Assembly (NCBI GenBank): GCA_030549335.1
Contig: CM060193.1
Location: 43,757,391 to 43,821,390 of the forward strand
Reading direction: 5' to 3'
Length of the DNA stretch: 64,000 nt
Origin: Pontederia crassipes
Lineage: Eukaryota > Streptophyta > Magnoliopsida > Commelinales > Pontederiaceae
The position numbers and the translations under genes were made by a program. Each line of letters begins with the position of its first letter. The stretch's first letter is position 1. Below are positions 1-9,740 of this stretch, piece after piece. The notes beneath the pieces were generated by a model that saw only the letters and a list, made by a program, of their open reading frames with translations, was not told the origin of the DNA and made no database searches.

Positions 1-564
1 TTCTTAGCAATGACATCTTAATATCAATACTAAAAGGTTATGTGTACAAGAAGAACATCAAATGAAGAAAGATATGTTTGTTAGTGATGCTACTACTACA
101 ACCCCTACTCTCGAATCAGAATGATGTGATGTTCAATGCTATCAATATTTCATTTCACACCATTCAGTTATATTGTAGTCAAATAGTTCAAGTGAGTGCC
201 AAAAAAGGTTGCCAATGACATTCTCTAAATTTGGCTACCCCATAACATGTGAAGTAGACAGTGCCCTAGAGGCCGAGTCAGGACCCATAATCCTCCTAAG
301 ACATCATGCCAGAAGAGCACGATTGATGTTACCTAGATAGCGGATGCCTTGGCCCCTTGTGAAGTGGGTTGATAGATGCTCCATTAGGCCATAAGATGTC
401 CATCTTGCCAAAAACAGCAGCTTCTCAATTAATCTAGTTGTTGCTCTACTAGTGCTGGAAACCAAAGGATTTTTATGTAATAGTTTGTGAGGGACAAGAG
501 AATAGAACAAAGCTGGACTAGGCAACTCCGCCGTGACAATTAAATTCCAGCCCAGCAATCTGTG
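1..564. other. Unassigned stretch, no gene recognised
   Basis: Both strands contain only short open frames. A 92-codon frame on the minus strand (304-582) runs into the SINE tail and its translation is not recognisable, so I do not call it. No splice-bounded exon of the helicase gene further right was found here. Confidence 0.4.
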
Positions 565-737
565 CAACAACAACAACAACAACAGAGCCTTATCCCACTA
601 GGTGGGGTCGGCTACATGGAATTCGTTGATCCATGTTCATAAGATTCGACATGATTTTATGCTGGCTATCGGGGCCTAAACACAACCCTCCTCCTTTATC
701 CGGGCTTGAGACCGGCTATAAAATATAGGCGGAGTTT
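565..737 (-). mobile_element. SINE-like element with LINE-derived (TTG)n tail, copy A
   Basis: Read on the minus strand, this begins AACTCCGCCTAT, continues through GCCCGGATAAAGGAGGAGG, and ends with the box GACCCCACCTAGTGGGA and a TTG repeat. It matches the copies at 1288-1466 and 2059-2240 end to end. No target-site duplication is obvious, so it is probably older or its flanks have changed. The tail is shared with the RTE-type LINE that ends near 8533. The layout resembles the plant Au/TS-type SINEs; the family name is inference and a pol III promoter was not demonstrated. Confidence 0.75.
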
Positions 738-1164
738 GTATTAAATATGGTGATTCCAGAGCGGGAGGCCTAGATAAGAGATTGAAAGGACATTGATTGG
801 AGTGCAGAACTTTGTGGCAAGGAATGAACGAAGACTTGGCATGATTGATCTACAGGCCGCAAGTCACCCCATAAAGCACCATTAGGATGGCAACCCACCT
901 TGACTTCTAGCTAGTGCCCTTGATCATCGTAGGAGGGGAAGCACCTATCAAAAAATCCTTTGAGAATGCCGGCCTAACATGTGGCCCAAGTTCATTTGAT
1001 GTACAAATAGCATGGAGGCTACCATAACCATTTTTCACTATAGTTAAATTGCAAGCCCGAAGCATATATATAATGAAGTGGATGATCCGCATTGGTTTAT
1101 CCATTTGGAATTGAAACAGTTTAGCTTCCAGTGTATGTTTAAAGCCTCCAAAAGATAATTGATA
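738..1164. other. Unassigned stretch, no gene recognised
   Basis: Only short frames are present. The 87-codon minus-strand frame at 907-1170 has no recognisable domain. Nothing else stands out before the gypsy LTR begins. Confidence 0.4.
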
Positions 1165-1169
1165 CCTCA

Positions 1170-1777
1170 TGTAGCAGAGTACTATTAGCTTTAGAAAAAT
1201 CTTGATAGCTCAAATTATGAGGGGTTTTAGTTTCTTTTTTTATCTTCAGAAGATTTTTTAATGTTTTAATGTTTTAGGTTTTTAGCTAACTCCGCCTATG
1301 TTTTATAGTCGGTCCCAAGCCCGGATAAAGGAGGAGGGTTGTGTTAGGCCCCAACAGCCAGCGTAAAACCCTGTCGAATCTCATGAACATGGATCAACGA
1401 ATATGGCGTCGTATGATTCATGTAGTCGACCCCACCTAGTGGGATAAGGCTTTGTTGTTGTTGTTGTTTAGGTTTTTAGCTGTAGTCAAAATCTTTTGTA
1501 CAAACTCTATATTAGAGTTCTTTCCGCATGAATAAAATAATATTTTCGTCAAATTGAATTTTCACGGTGCATTCGTTGGATCCCAAAGAATTTTGGTGAA
1601 TTCTACAATAGTTCAATGATTATTTTTCTTTTCAAATTGAAGGAAGTGACTTGCGAATCGACATCATTGGTGGATTCCAAGGTTTTCAATGGATTCTGGG
1701 ATTGGTTATTCTGTCATTCACCTCATCTCATTGGCATCGTCACCTTGCCCATAGCCCATCTTTTGCAACTCTGCTGT
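1170..1777 (+). repeat. 5' LTR of the gypsy relic (contains SINE copy B)
   Basis: It aligns with 1960-2569 after the two SINEs are removed. Shared blocks include TTTTAGTTTC, the stretch ending GAATTTTGG, and a final block with GGCATCGTCACC / GCCATCGTCACC. Divergence is substantial, so the element is old. Confidence 0.65.
1288..1466 (+). mobile_element. SINE-like element, copy B, with 15-bp target-site duplication
   Basis: A 179-bp element running from AACTCCGCC to a TTG repeat. It is flanked by a perfect 15-bp duplication, TTTAGGTTTTTAGCT, at 1273-1287 and 1467-1481, which fixes both ends. It lies inside the left LTR of the gypsy relic. The last 60 bp match the LINE tail at about 8474-8533. 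Confidence 0.88.
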
Positions 1778-1959
1778 TAAGTGGTATCAAAATCGATTGA
1801 TCAGACTTGTAATTATCTTTAATTTGATCGTAAAAAAATAACAAAGCAAGATGTCCAGCTTCCTTTCATGTCATCATCGGTCAAAGTAGCCGCCACCCAC
1901 ATCTGAAACTCTTCACTCCATCCAAATTTGAGGACGAATTTTTTTTGAGAGGGAGAGTT
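1778..1959 (+). other. Residual gypsy interior: primer-binding site and polypurine tract
   Basis: TGGTATCAAAATCGATTGA at about 1782-1800 resembles the 3' end complement of initiator tRNA-Met. A purine-rich tract at 1946-1957 precedes the right LTR. Nothing coding survives between them apart from a possible C-terminal remnant of pol. Confidence 0.65.
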
Positions 1960-2569
1960 TGATGCAGCAAAGTTCTATTGATTTTAAAAAAAATCTTGAT
2001 TGTTAAGATTACGAAAAATTTTAGTTTCCTTTTTTATCTCATGAATATTTGTTTATTAACTCCGCCTATGTTTTATAGCCGGTCCCAAACCCGGATAAAG
2101 GAGGAGGGTTGTGTTAGGCCCCGACAGCCAGCGTAAAACCTTGTCGAATCTCATGAACATGGATCAACGCATGCGTCGTATGATCCATGTAGCCGACCCC
2201 ACCTAGTGGGATAAGGCTTTGTTGTTGTTGTTGTTGTTGTTGAATATTTGTTTATTATTTTAGGATTTCTTAGTTGGAGCCAAAACTCTTTTGTAATACT
2301 TGGTATGAATAAATTAAGATTTTGAAAATTTCCTTCGAACTGAATTGGTTCCTTTATTTGTGGATCAATGATGTTTTTGGTGGATTTCGAAGAATTTTGG
2401 TAAATCCTAGAATGGTTATTTTTCTTGTCAAATTGAAGCGAACAACTTGTAGATCAACACGGTTGGTGGATTCCAATGTTCTTGGTAGATTCCGGAATCA
2501 TTTGTTCGTCGTTCACCTTGCCTCATTGCCATCGTCACCCCCTACACCCATCTTCCATAACCTCGTTGT
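1960..2569 (+). repeat. 3' LTR of the gypsy relic (contains SINE copy C)
   Basis: Partner of 1170-1777. The 90-codon frame at 2322-2594 lies within this repeat and is not a gene. Confidence 0.65.
2059..2240 (+). mobile_element. SINE-like element, copy C, with 17-bp target-site duplication
   Basis: A 182-bp element of the same family as copy B, with a longer TTG tail. It is flanked by a perfect 17-bp duplication, TGAATATTTGTTTATTA, at 2042-2058 and 2241-2257. It sits in the right LTR about 15 bp (in LTR coordinates) from where copy B sits in the left LTR. The duplications differ, so the two insertions were independent events. Confidence 0.88.
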
Positions 2570-2851
2570 CTCACTATCTTATAGTGCAATATGATATTGT
2601 TGTCTAGGTCCCTAGGAACAAGGTTGTTGATATGGAGAATCTATGTAAACTCATTTTTTGTGCCTCTTAAATTTGTATCATAAATCGTAGATACTATGTG
2701 CCGAATAATTAATTAGATAATTATATATAATATACACCCATATAAGATCTTGAAGTATAAAAGCTACAAATGTTTATTTAAAATGACCTAACATGAAGCA
2801 TAAGTTATGATTGTAAACTATTTGTATGACCTAACATGAAAAATCCACTTA

Positions 2852-3103
2852 TTGTTTGGTTGTCGGGTGTCTCGAGAGGTTTGGTCTCGGACGAGCATTG
2901 TGGATTTCATACCTCCGGCTGTTGAGGATTTCTGGTGGGCTTTGAGGGGACTTTGCAAATTGGGCTGGAGAGTTCTAGTGGCGATCTTTTTGGCCGGTGC
3001 CTGCACCATCTGGGTACAGCACATCTGTGTTATTTTCTATGGGGAGACATGTAAGGTGGATAATATCACATTTTGTCTTTTTCGGGAGTTGGGTTTTGAT
3101 TAG
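2852..3103 (+). pseudogene. Possible remnant of an L1-type LINE zinc-binding C-terminus
   Basis: An 83-codon open frame. Its translation contains SREVWSR and later a Trp-rich part followed by a pattern like W..IW..., which recalls the zf-RVT region at the C-terminus of plant L1-like reverse transcriptases. There is no neighbouring RT in the same frame and the resemblance is short. It could equally be a chance frame. The copia element inserted right after it, at 3105. Confidence 0.25.
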
Positions 3104-3109
3104 TACTTG

Positions 3110-3364
3110 TGTGGAAAATTGTAGCAAAAAGTTCTATTATTTTCTATCTATTCAACCACTTATATACAAGACTTGAACCTTTAAACATATTAGGAAAGAT
3201 GAAATTTGGAAGGCTGGAATCAAATCCCATAATTATGGAGTAACCTGCTAGGAATAGGAAAGCTACCTATGTGCTCCTATTTCTAATAAATACAATATAT
3301 TGTCAAAAGGAAAGCTTCCTCAAATAAAATAGATCCTGCATGATCCTGCATATGATTTCTCACA
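3110..3364 (-). repeat. 3' LTR of the copia element
   Basis: On the plus strand it starts TGTGGAAAATTG and ends TTTCTCACA. It is paired with 5629-5893, with scattered substitutions and a short indel near the CCTGCAT repeats. A polypurine tract abuts it on the inner side. Confidence 0.9.
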
Positions 3365-3757
3365 CTCCCCCTCAAGCTGGTGAATAGGTAGTGTCCATTC
3401 CCAGCTTGGATAAAATAACCTGAAAATCGGTGTTAAACTCTTGGTAAGGGCATCAGCAAGTTGACTATGCATTGGCACGTAAGGTGTGCATATCAGTCCG
3501 CTATCCAATTTCTCTTTGATAAAGTGCCTATCAATTTCAATGTGCTTCGTCCAATCATGTTGTACTGGATTGTGAGCAATACTGATTGTAGACTTATTGT
3601 CACAATGGAGTCTCATGGGTCCTTCCCACTTAATTTTCAAATCTTGAAGAATGATCTTCAACCAAAGTAATTCACACATACCTTGAGTCATGGCTCTAAA
3701 TTTAGCCTCTGCACTTGAATGAGCTACCACATTTTGTTTTTTACTTCTCCATGTCAC
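3320..3757 (-). pseudogene. Copia RNase H domain
   Basis: The frame begins with TWRSKKQNVVAHSSAEAKFR, the strongly conserved copia RNase H signature (usually WkSkKQ..va.SSaEAEy). It continues with LWLK..L.DL, LHCDNKSTISIAHNPVQHD and a KHIEIDRHFI block, ending near QLADALTKSL. In an intact element these would digest the RNA of the RNA/DNA hybrid. The frame is offset from the RT frame upstream (3754-4482), so the polyprotein is interrupted between them. The domain itself looks fairly complete. Confidence 0.85.
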
Positions 3758-4482
3758 AAGGTTTCCACCAAGAAATGTGCAATATCCTGAAGTTGACCTT
3801 CTATCAACAATTGATCCAGCAAAATCAGCATTAAGTTTCCATTTCTTCTAAATAGAACGCCTTTTCCTAGTGTTCCCTTAAGATAGTGTAACACTCTATA
3901 AGCTGCTTGCAAATGAACTTCCTTCATATTATGCATACATTGACTAATCACACTCAATGCATATGGAATATCTGGCCTTGTATGAGATAAGTAAATAAGT
4001 TTTCCCACAAGGCGTTGATACATTTCTCTATCTACTCCAACATCTTCATCTATTGTCCCAAGTTTAAGATTAGGTTCCATGGGGTTACTTACTAGTTTGC
4101 ATGCTGGTTTACCAGTTTCTTTGAGATCTGTGATATACTTTTGTTGAGAGATAAAAATTTCCTTCTTAGAGTGAGCAACTTCCATTTCGAAAAAACATTT
4201 CAACCTCCCCAATGCCTTAATCTCAAACTCTTTAGCCAAGTATTGACTCAAGGCTTCCTTCATATCATTTCCTGTAATAATTATGTCATCAGCATACACC
4301 AAGAGGACTGTAACATTTACCGAAGAAGAGTGCTTAATAAATAACGTGTGATCCCCTTGACTTTGTTTGTATTCCATGGCTAGCAACTTTGCCTTGTATC
4401 TCTCATTTGATCTATCGGCTCTATATTTACCAACTTGCAGCCTACTGTCTTTTCTCCTTTGGGTAGCTTCATTAACTCCCAT
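3754..4482 (-). pseudogene. Copia reverse transcriptase, C-terminal part with YADD
   Basis: The catalytic LLVYADDIIITG is present (coding near 4290), as are the thumb/connection features SQYLAKEFEIKALG, FISQQKYI.DL and LVGKLIYLSHTRPDI. Just before the YADD block the frame runs from a fingers-type segment (RYKAKLLAMEYKQSQ) straight into GDHTLFIKH. The usual palm section with the first catalytic Asp is missing. Copia elements normally have similar G-Y-x-Q words on both sides of this gap, so deletion by recombination between them is plausible. The protein would not be a functional polymerase. Confidence 0.85.
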
Positions 4483-4967
4483 GTCTTGTTATTTTCTAAT
4501 GCCTCCATTTTTGCATTCATAGCTTGTTTCCATTTTTCATTGGATAAAGCCTCAGATAAAGTAGTAGGTAGGGTTATAGCATTTAGGCAAGTTCTTTTAT
4601 TGCTGATTGGAAAATAGACACGCATGTGTTTAGCAAGTTCACACACCTCACAATGAAAGCTTTCGACATCTAAATCCTTAAATAAAGAAGGAAATAGAAC
4701 TTTAATAACCCTAAAGGATGGATGTCCAAGTCGACAATGAAGTAAAACTTTGTCTTTATTGGATAGAATGAGCTCAAAGTTGAAGGAAGAAGACAATTTG
4801 CCCTTAATCATGTTCAACTGACTTGGTGTTTCAAGATAGTACAGGCCATTCCTTTCTCTAGCATGTCCAATCATCCTCCTAGAACTCTTGTCCTGAAATA
4901 TACAATAATTATTATAAAAAATGACATTGCAGCATATATCTTGGGTAAGTTTTTGTACAGACACCAA
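4380..4967 (-). pseudogene. Copia GAG-pre-integrase domain joined to start of reverse transcriptase
   Basis: The N-terminal half has the pre-integrase pattern LLHCRLGHPS followed by a zinc-finger-like C..C pair (CEVCELAKH). Directly after ISNKRT the sequence becomes the segment that usually opens the RT domain (LSEALSNEKWKQAMNAKMEAL). The whole integrase catalytic core that should separate them is absent, with the frame kept open across the junction. This is an in-frame deletion fusion. Confidence 0.8.
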
Positions 4968-5040
4968 ATTTGTGGATAATTTTGGAACATGAAGAACATT
5001 TCTTTTCTTAGGATTATTGATGGGCTAATTTTGACATCTT

Positions 5041-5610
5041 CAAACCTTGCTATAGTAGTCAAGGATCCATCAGCGGTGGCTATTTTTCTATTGCTTGGGC
5101 ATAGGGTATAGGTTGAGAAAATATTGGAGAAATATGAGTCGTGTGATCAATAGCTCCTGAATCCATTATCTAGAAGTTGGTAAAGGTTGTACCTGAGGTA
5201 TTTAATCCAATGGAAGATGGAAGTTCACCTGAATGCACCAAAGAACAAGTACTTTCATATTTTTCAAATTCTCCAAGACTATTAATCAATGATCTCAACC
5301 TATCAATCTCATCTTGATTGAAACCATTTGGCTCTTGTGGCAGTGGTGTCGATGCATTTTGCATTCCTACAGCATTATAGGTTTGCCCGTCTAACCTGTA
5401 AGAGGCATGAATATTCTGCAATGCTCTAGATTGTTGAATTTGGATTGCCTCTTCTAATTGAATTACTGTAGTAAATTCCTAGATCTTGAACATCTTGAAT
5501 GACAATATGTAGATAAACAATCCTTTCGAGAATGCAAGGATTACTGCATGGCAATGAAGGCCTCAAGTTTCACAGCAATGAAGGCTAGAAACAAGAATCC
5601 TAGAAAAGAG
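5041..5610 (-). pseudogene. Copia gag/protease remnant
   Basis: Minus-strand translation near 5165-5100 gives MDSGAIDHTTHISPIFS, the aspartic-protease active site of copia elements (DSGA.DH.T). The frame at 5421-5170 is the low-complexity gag-protease linker. Stops and frame changes break the region, and the nucleocapsid zinc knuckle is not visible. Confidence 0.7.
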
Positions 5611-5628
5611 CCTAAAGCTCTGAAACCA

Positions 5629-5893
5629 TGTGGAAAATTGTAGCAAAAAGCTCTATTGTTTTCTGTCTATTCAACCACTCATATACAAGACTTGAACCTT
5701 TAAACATATTAGGAAAGATGAAATCTGAAAGGCCGAAATCAAATCCCATAATTATGGGGCAGCCTGCTAGGAATAGGAAAGCTACTTATGTGCTCCTACT
5801 TCTAATAAATACAATATATTATCAAAAGGAAAACTTCTTAAAATAAAATAGATCCTGCATGATCTTGCATTATCCTGCATTTGATTTCTCACG
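5629..5893 (-). repeat. 5' LTR of the copia element
   Basis: 265-bp partner of 3110-3364. The primer-binding site lies immediately inside it on the coding strand (5628 downward). Confidence 0.9.
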
Positions 5894-5927
5894 ACTTGTT
5901 CTCTTCCTTTTTTGCCACTCTGCTCGA

Positions 5928-6576
5928 GAGCATACCACATGCACATGGTGTTTCTTTTCAGTGATATATATATATCCCCAAGTAGGAGCAGAATCGCATC
6001 TCAAGGAGAAGTTTTGGGCAGATATGGAGGGTTTGATTGAAAGTATACCAACAACCGAGAAAGTTTATATTGGGGGAGACCTTAATGGACATGTTGGTAA
6101 AGAGGCAGGACCACATGCAAGGGTTCATGGTGATTTTGATTTTGGGGAGTTGAATGAGGAAGGACAAATTATTATTGATTTTTCTTTAGCATACGACCTT
6201 AAGATTATCAACACTTGTTTTAGGAAGAGAGTAACATTTAATCACATACAAAAGTGGAACTCATAGGTCTCAAATTGATTTTTTCTTGATAAGAAATACT
6301 GATAAAAGACGTTGTACTAATTGCAAAGTAATTCCTGGGCATGGGGTGACTACACAACATAGATTGTTAGTTCTTGATATGCAAATGAAATGTATAAAAC
6401 CAAAATCTCGAACAGTTTTTGATCGAAAGATCAAGTGGTGGCAGTTAAAGGGGGAGAAGCGAGAGACTTTTAGAAGTAAGTTATTAGAGGAAAGTGTGTG
6501 GGAGTTAGAAGGAGATGCTAGTATCATGTGGGAGAATGTGGCAAAAAAGGTTGAAATGGTTGCTAAAGCATTTTAG
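5928..6576 (+). pseudogene. LINE endonuclease (EEP family), C-terminal part, frameshifted
   Basis: The first frame carries KVYIGGDLNGHVGKEAG with the GDxNxHxG motif of exonuclease/endonuclease/phosphatase LINE endonucleases, then GELNEEGQIIIDFSLAYDL. It stops at 6266. The continuation in another frame gives SQIDFFLIRN and GVTTQHRLLVLDM, holding the expected catalytic Asp and His. A single small indel near 6266 therefore splits the domain. The N-terminal strands with the catalytic Glu are absent. Confidence 0.8.
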
Positions 6577-6852
6577 GAGAATCAAAAGGTTTTGGACCAC
6601 GAGATAAGGAGACTTGGTGGTGGAATGAGGAGGTCCAAGAAAAGGTGCGTAATAAGAAGAATTATTTCAAGGCGATACACTTGGACAATAGTTCTGACAA
6701 TTGGGAAAAGTATCGTTTGGCGAAAAGGGAGGCTAAGAAGACAGTTAGTGATGCTCGTGCTAAAGCATATGAAGGGTTTTATAAGGAGTTAGGGATAGAC
6801 TGGTGAACAAAGGATTTACAAGATTGCAAGGAATAAAGAGGAGTCGAGAGAT

Positions 6853-8361
6853 TTGGATCAAGTAAGATGCATAAAAAATGAAGTTGGCAAGGTTTTAGTT
6901 ACAGAAGGAGATATTAAGAACAGATGGGAAGAATATTTCTATAAGCTATTTAATGATGGATGTGAAGGTTCCCGTTGTGATTTGGAGGACTTGACAGTTA
7001 CTGAATGTGAGCTTAATATGTCATTTTATCGTAGAATTAGAGTTTCGGAGGTTAGCGAAGCTCTTAAGAAAATGGAGAATGGTAAAGCCGTTGGACCGGA
7101 TGGTATACCGATTGAAGTTTGGAAATATTTAAGAGAAAAATGTGTGTTGTGGTTATGTAAACTATTTAATGAAATTTTACGGTCGAAAAAGATGCCTGAT
7201 GATTGGAGATTAAGTACATTAGTTTTTATTTACAAAAATAAAGGGGATATTCAGAATTGTGCAAATTATAGAGGGATTAAACTTATGAGTCACACAATGA
7301 AATTATGGGAAAAAGTGATTGAGCATAGATTGAGAATGAAGACTAGTATTTCTGAGAGACAATTTGGGTTCATGCCAGGAAGATCCAGTACAGAGGCGAT
7401 TTATTTACTAAGGGGGACGATGGAGAAGTATCGAAGTAGGAGAAGTGACTTACATATGGTTTTCATTAACTTAGAGAAGGCGTATGATCGGGTACTAAGG
7501 GATGTACTTTGGAAAGCTTTGCAAAAGAAGAGGGTGAGTGTTGCCTACATTAAGGTAATACTATATATGTACGATGGGTCATTGACTAGGGTTAGGACAC
7601 CCGGAGGTGAGACAAATGAATTTCCTATAGGAATTGGCCTACATCAAGGATCAGCTTTAAGTCCGTATCTATTTAACTTAGTTATCGATGCTATAACCGA
7701 GAGTATCATAGAGGAGGTACCTAAGTGTATGCTATTTGCGGATGATATAGTACTTTTAGCGGATTCAAGAGAAGAGATTAATATAAAATTGGAAATATGG
7801 AGAAATACGTTGGAGTCAAAAGATTTTCGTTTAAGTAGGAATAAAACAAAATACATGCATAGCAATTTCACAAATAAACAACTTAGAGACGATTTGAAAG
7901 TTAGGTTAGGGGAGGATATAATTCCTCAAGTGACAAAGTTTAAATATTTAGAATCAATTGTAAGACAAGATGGGGAGATTGATGACGATGTTAATCATAG
8001 AATTCAAGTTGGTTGGTGTAAGTGGAGGAAAGCCACTGGAGTTCTTTGTGATAGAAAAGTACCCAATAAAATTAAAGGAAAATTCTATCGTACTGCTATA
8101 AGACCGACAGTGTTATATGGTAGTGAATGTTAGGCTATGAAGGGACAACATGAACGTAAAGTGGGGATAGCCGAAATGAGAATGTTGAGATGGATGTGTG
8201 GTCATACAAGATTAGATAAGATTAGGAATGATCATATACGTGAACGAGTCGGAGTGGCTCCTATTAGTGAGAAAATGGTAGAGAATCGTTTGAGATGGTT
8301 TGGTCATGTTCAGAGAAGACCATTAGATGCGCCAGTAAGAAGAGTAGATCAAATAATCTGA
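6853..8361 (+). pseudogene. LINE reverse transcriptase, RTE clade
   Basis: A 426-codon open frame (6853-8133) has the non-LTR RT blocks in order: GPDGIPIEVWK, YKNKGDIQNCANYRGIKL, RQFGFMPGRSSTEAI, the first catalytic Asp region MVFINLEKAYDRV (consensus D replaced by N in the F.D.. position), HQGSALSPYLFNLV, and the catalytic CMLFADDIVLLAD. A TAG at 8131 interrupts the frame. The next frame (8137-8361) holds the RTE C-terminal signature MRMLRWMCGHTRLDKIRND and ENRLRWFGHVQRRP. It is inactive because of the N replacement, the stop and the upstream shifts. Confidence 0.88.
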
Positions 8362-8473
8362 AGTCCGATTAAAATAGGGAGAGGGAGGCCAAGGCGGACA
8401 TTTGACGAATTAATAGAGCAAGATCTATTGGTGAATAATATACCGAAAGGTTTGGTTACTAATAGAGCGGAAT

Positions 8474-8532
8474 GACGTCGTATGATCCATGTAGCCGACC
8501 CCACCTAGTGGGACAAGGCTTTGTTGTTGTTG

Positions 8533-8533
<1 letters not shown>
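8474..8533 (+). repeat. LINE 3' tail shared with SINEs
   Basis: The last 60 bp of the LINE, CGTCGTATGATCCATGTAG followed by the GACCCCACCTAGTGGGA box and (TTG)n. The same segment ends SINE copies A, B and C and makes up the whole of the short insertions at 17798-17857 and 25824-25868. Confidence 0.88.

Positions 8534-8572
<39 letters not shown>
8534..8572. repeat. (AT)n microsatellite
   Basis: About 19 uninterrupted AT repeats directly follow the LINE tail. Confidence 0.95.
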
Positions 8573-8574
<2 letters not shown>

Positions 8575-9740
8575 GGTTGACAATCAATTTCGGTAGTCAT
8601 CCTTTTCCTTCTCAAAAAAGGAAGTAAACGATTTTGTATGCTCATTTAGAAGTTGAGAATGACAATTAATAATCGTAAGCTAAATGTAAATGTCAAGACA
8701 TTTGGATGCTGGAACAGATTGTAAACGTCATTGAATATCCCCATCAAGCACAAGATGTAAAATTGCAGCAACATAAGAACACAATAACTTCACATAGGAG
8801 GGAAATTTTTTGTATGTTAATTTAGAGGTTGAGAATGCCGATTAAGCATGTCATATATGGCCAAACCAGAATGATAACAAGAAAACATCTTTGGGATGCT
8901 ATAGGAATCAAAACAACACTGAAATTCAGATATAAAAATTTTATAGGAATCAAACTTGCCATGTTTCATAGTTTAATGATCCAAAAATGCAAAAGAAATG
9001 AGTGGGTGAGGTAGGAGGCTAACTACCAGTGATCTGTTGGCAAGATGAGTGGCAAGGCATGATGGTGAAGCTAATATAGTGGCGAGGACGTGAGGTTGAT
9101 CAACGATTGGTTACAATCTCTGTGCATGGCAATGAGATTGATTTCTATGGCTTGGGGCTTTGGACCTCTGGCAGCGGATGCCAACCAATCAAAAGCAATA
9201 CGCTGTCAACGCCGGCAAGGCAAGGCTGCATAGTCAATGGCGGCAGCAGGGAAGACAAACCGGCGACTGCAGGGGCAGGCGATGCCAACAGGCATTGATT
9301 TGTTTCTGTTTTCTTTACCAAGAAATTCCGGTTAGGACTCTAGCTTCTTGATTGATTGATATCCTCATATTTCCCGCTTAGTATGTAGTCTCTGATTTCT
9401 GTTGCCACTGTGTTTTTAAATAGGTCCTATTTGATTCTTTTAGCAAAAGATAGTTTATATGTTCCCTCAAAGAAAATTGGAAGCTAAGGTTTTTATTTAT
9501 TTATTTCTGAAAGCACACTATAAGCACACAAGTAGTATACCTGTAGGAAATAATGTTGTAAAAGTTATACCAAAACAAGATGTTATATAACTTGGATCTT
9601 ATCTGATAATGTATTGCATCTTACTTGGATTACAAATGCGAATAATTGCTTGTATCGTGGTTTACCGAATACTGTATTTAGCAACTTATACTGGACTTCG
9701 ACAAATAGTATATGTGTGTAATTCAAATTCTCCATTTCAG
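8573..9740. other. Non-coding stretch, probably intron or 5' side of the helicase gene
   Basis: No convincing exon. There is a weak internal repeat: a block with TTAGAAGTTGAGAATG (about 8646) recurs near 8824. The AT-rich part before 9740 ends in a good acceptor (CTCCATTTCAG), so it is read as intron of the partial gene at 9741-11097. Confidence 0.5.

Larger units (their letters stand above)
1170..2569 (+). mobile_element. Ty3/gypsy LTR retrotransposon relic, internally deleted
   Basis: Two similar repeats of about 600 bp flank an interior of only about 180 bp. The left LTR starts near 1170 (TGTAGCAGAGTACTATT) and ends near 1777. The right LTR starts at 1960 (TGATGCAGCAAAGTTCTATT) and ends near 2569. 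Just inside the left LTR, near 1782, is TGGTATCAAAAT, a good initiator-tRNA-Met primer-binding site. Just before the right LTR is a purine tract (GAGAGGGAGAG), preceded by TTTGAGGACGAA, which is characteristic of the 3' coding end of plant gypsy elements. Short flanks CCTCA (1165-1169) and TCTCA (about 2569-2573) could be a decayed 5-bp duplication. All gag-pol coding sequence is lost. Each LTR carries its own SINE. End coordinates are good to a few bases. Confidence 0.72.
3110..5893 (-). mobile_element. Ty1/copia LTR retrotransposon, internally deleted
   Basis: A 2.8-kb element on the minus strand. The LTRs are 3110-3364 and 5629-5893, and the 5-bp duplication ACTTG lies at 3105-3109 and 5894-5898. 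On the coding strand the order is: 5' LTR (right), primer-binding site TGGTTTCAGAGC (5628 downward, similar to the initiator-tRNA-Met site), gag/protease remnants, GAG-pre-integrase domain, reverse transcriptase pieces, RNase H, polypurine tract (TTGAGGGGGAG, about 3365-3376), 3' LTR (left). The integrase core is absent and the RT palm is partly deleted, so the element cannot move on its own. The LTRs differ at a modest number of sites, including the final base of the right copy (CACG for CACA), which suggests middle age. Confidence 0.9.
5899..8533 (+). mobile_element. RTE-type non-LTR retrotransposon (LINE), 5'-truncated and mutated
   Basis: The element contains the C-terminal part of an apurinic-type endonuclease, a reverse transcriptase and the characteristic RTE C-terminal region, and ends in GACCCCACCTAGTGGGA plus a TTG repeat. 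The N-terminal half of the endonuclease is missing, and the visible homology starts near 5975 (YPQVG). It abuts the copia element's target-site duplication. At least four breaks are visible: frame changes near 6266 and 6576-6850, and an in-frame TAG at 8131-8133 in place of the conserved Trp of SECW. The last codons of its reading frame (RMIHVADPT, stop) form the tail box used by the SINEs in this window. No flanking duplication is visible, and an AT microsatellite follows directly. Confidence 0.85.

Noticed and set aside
3320-5893. A captured host gene within the copia element
   Set aside because: All recognisable segments belong to gag-pol; the odd joins are explained by deletion.
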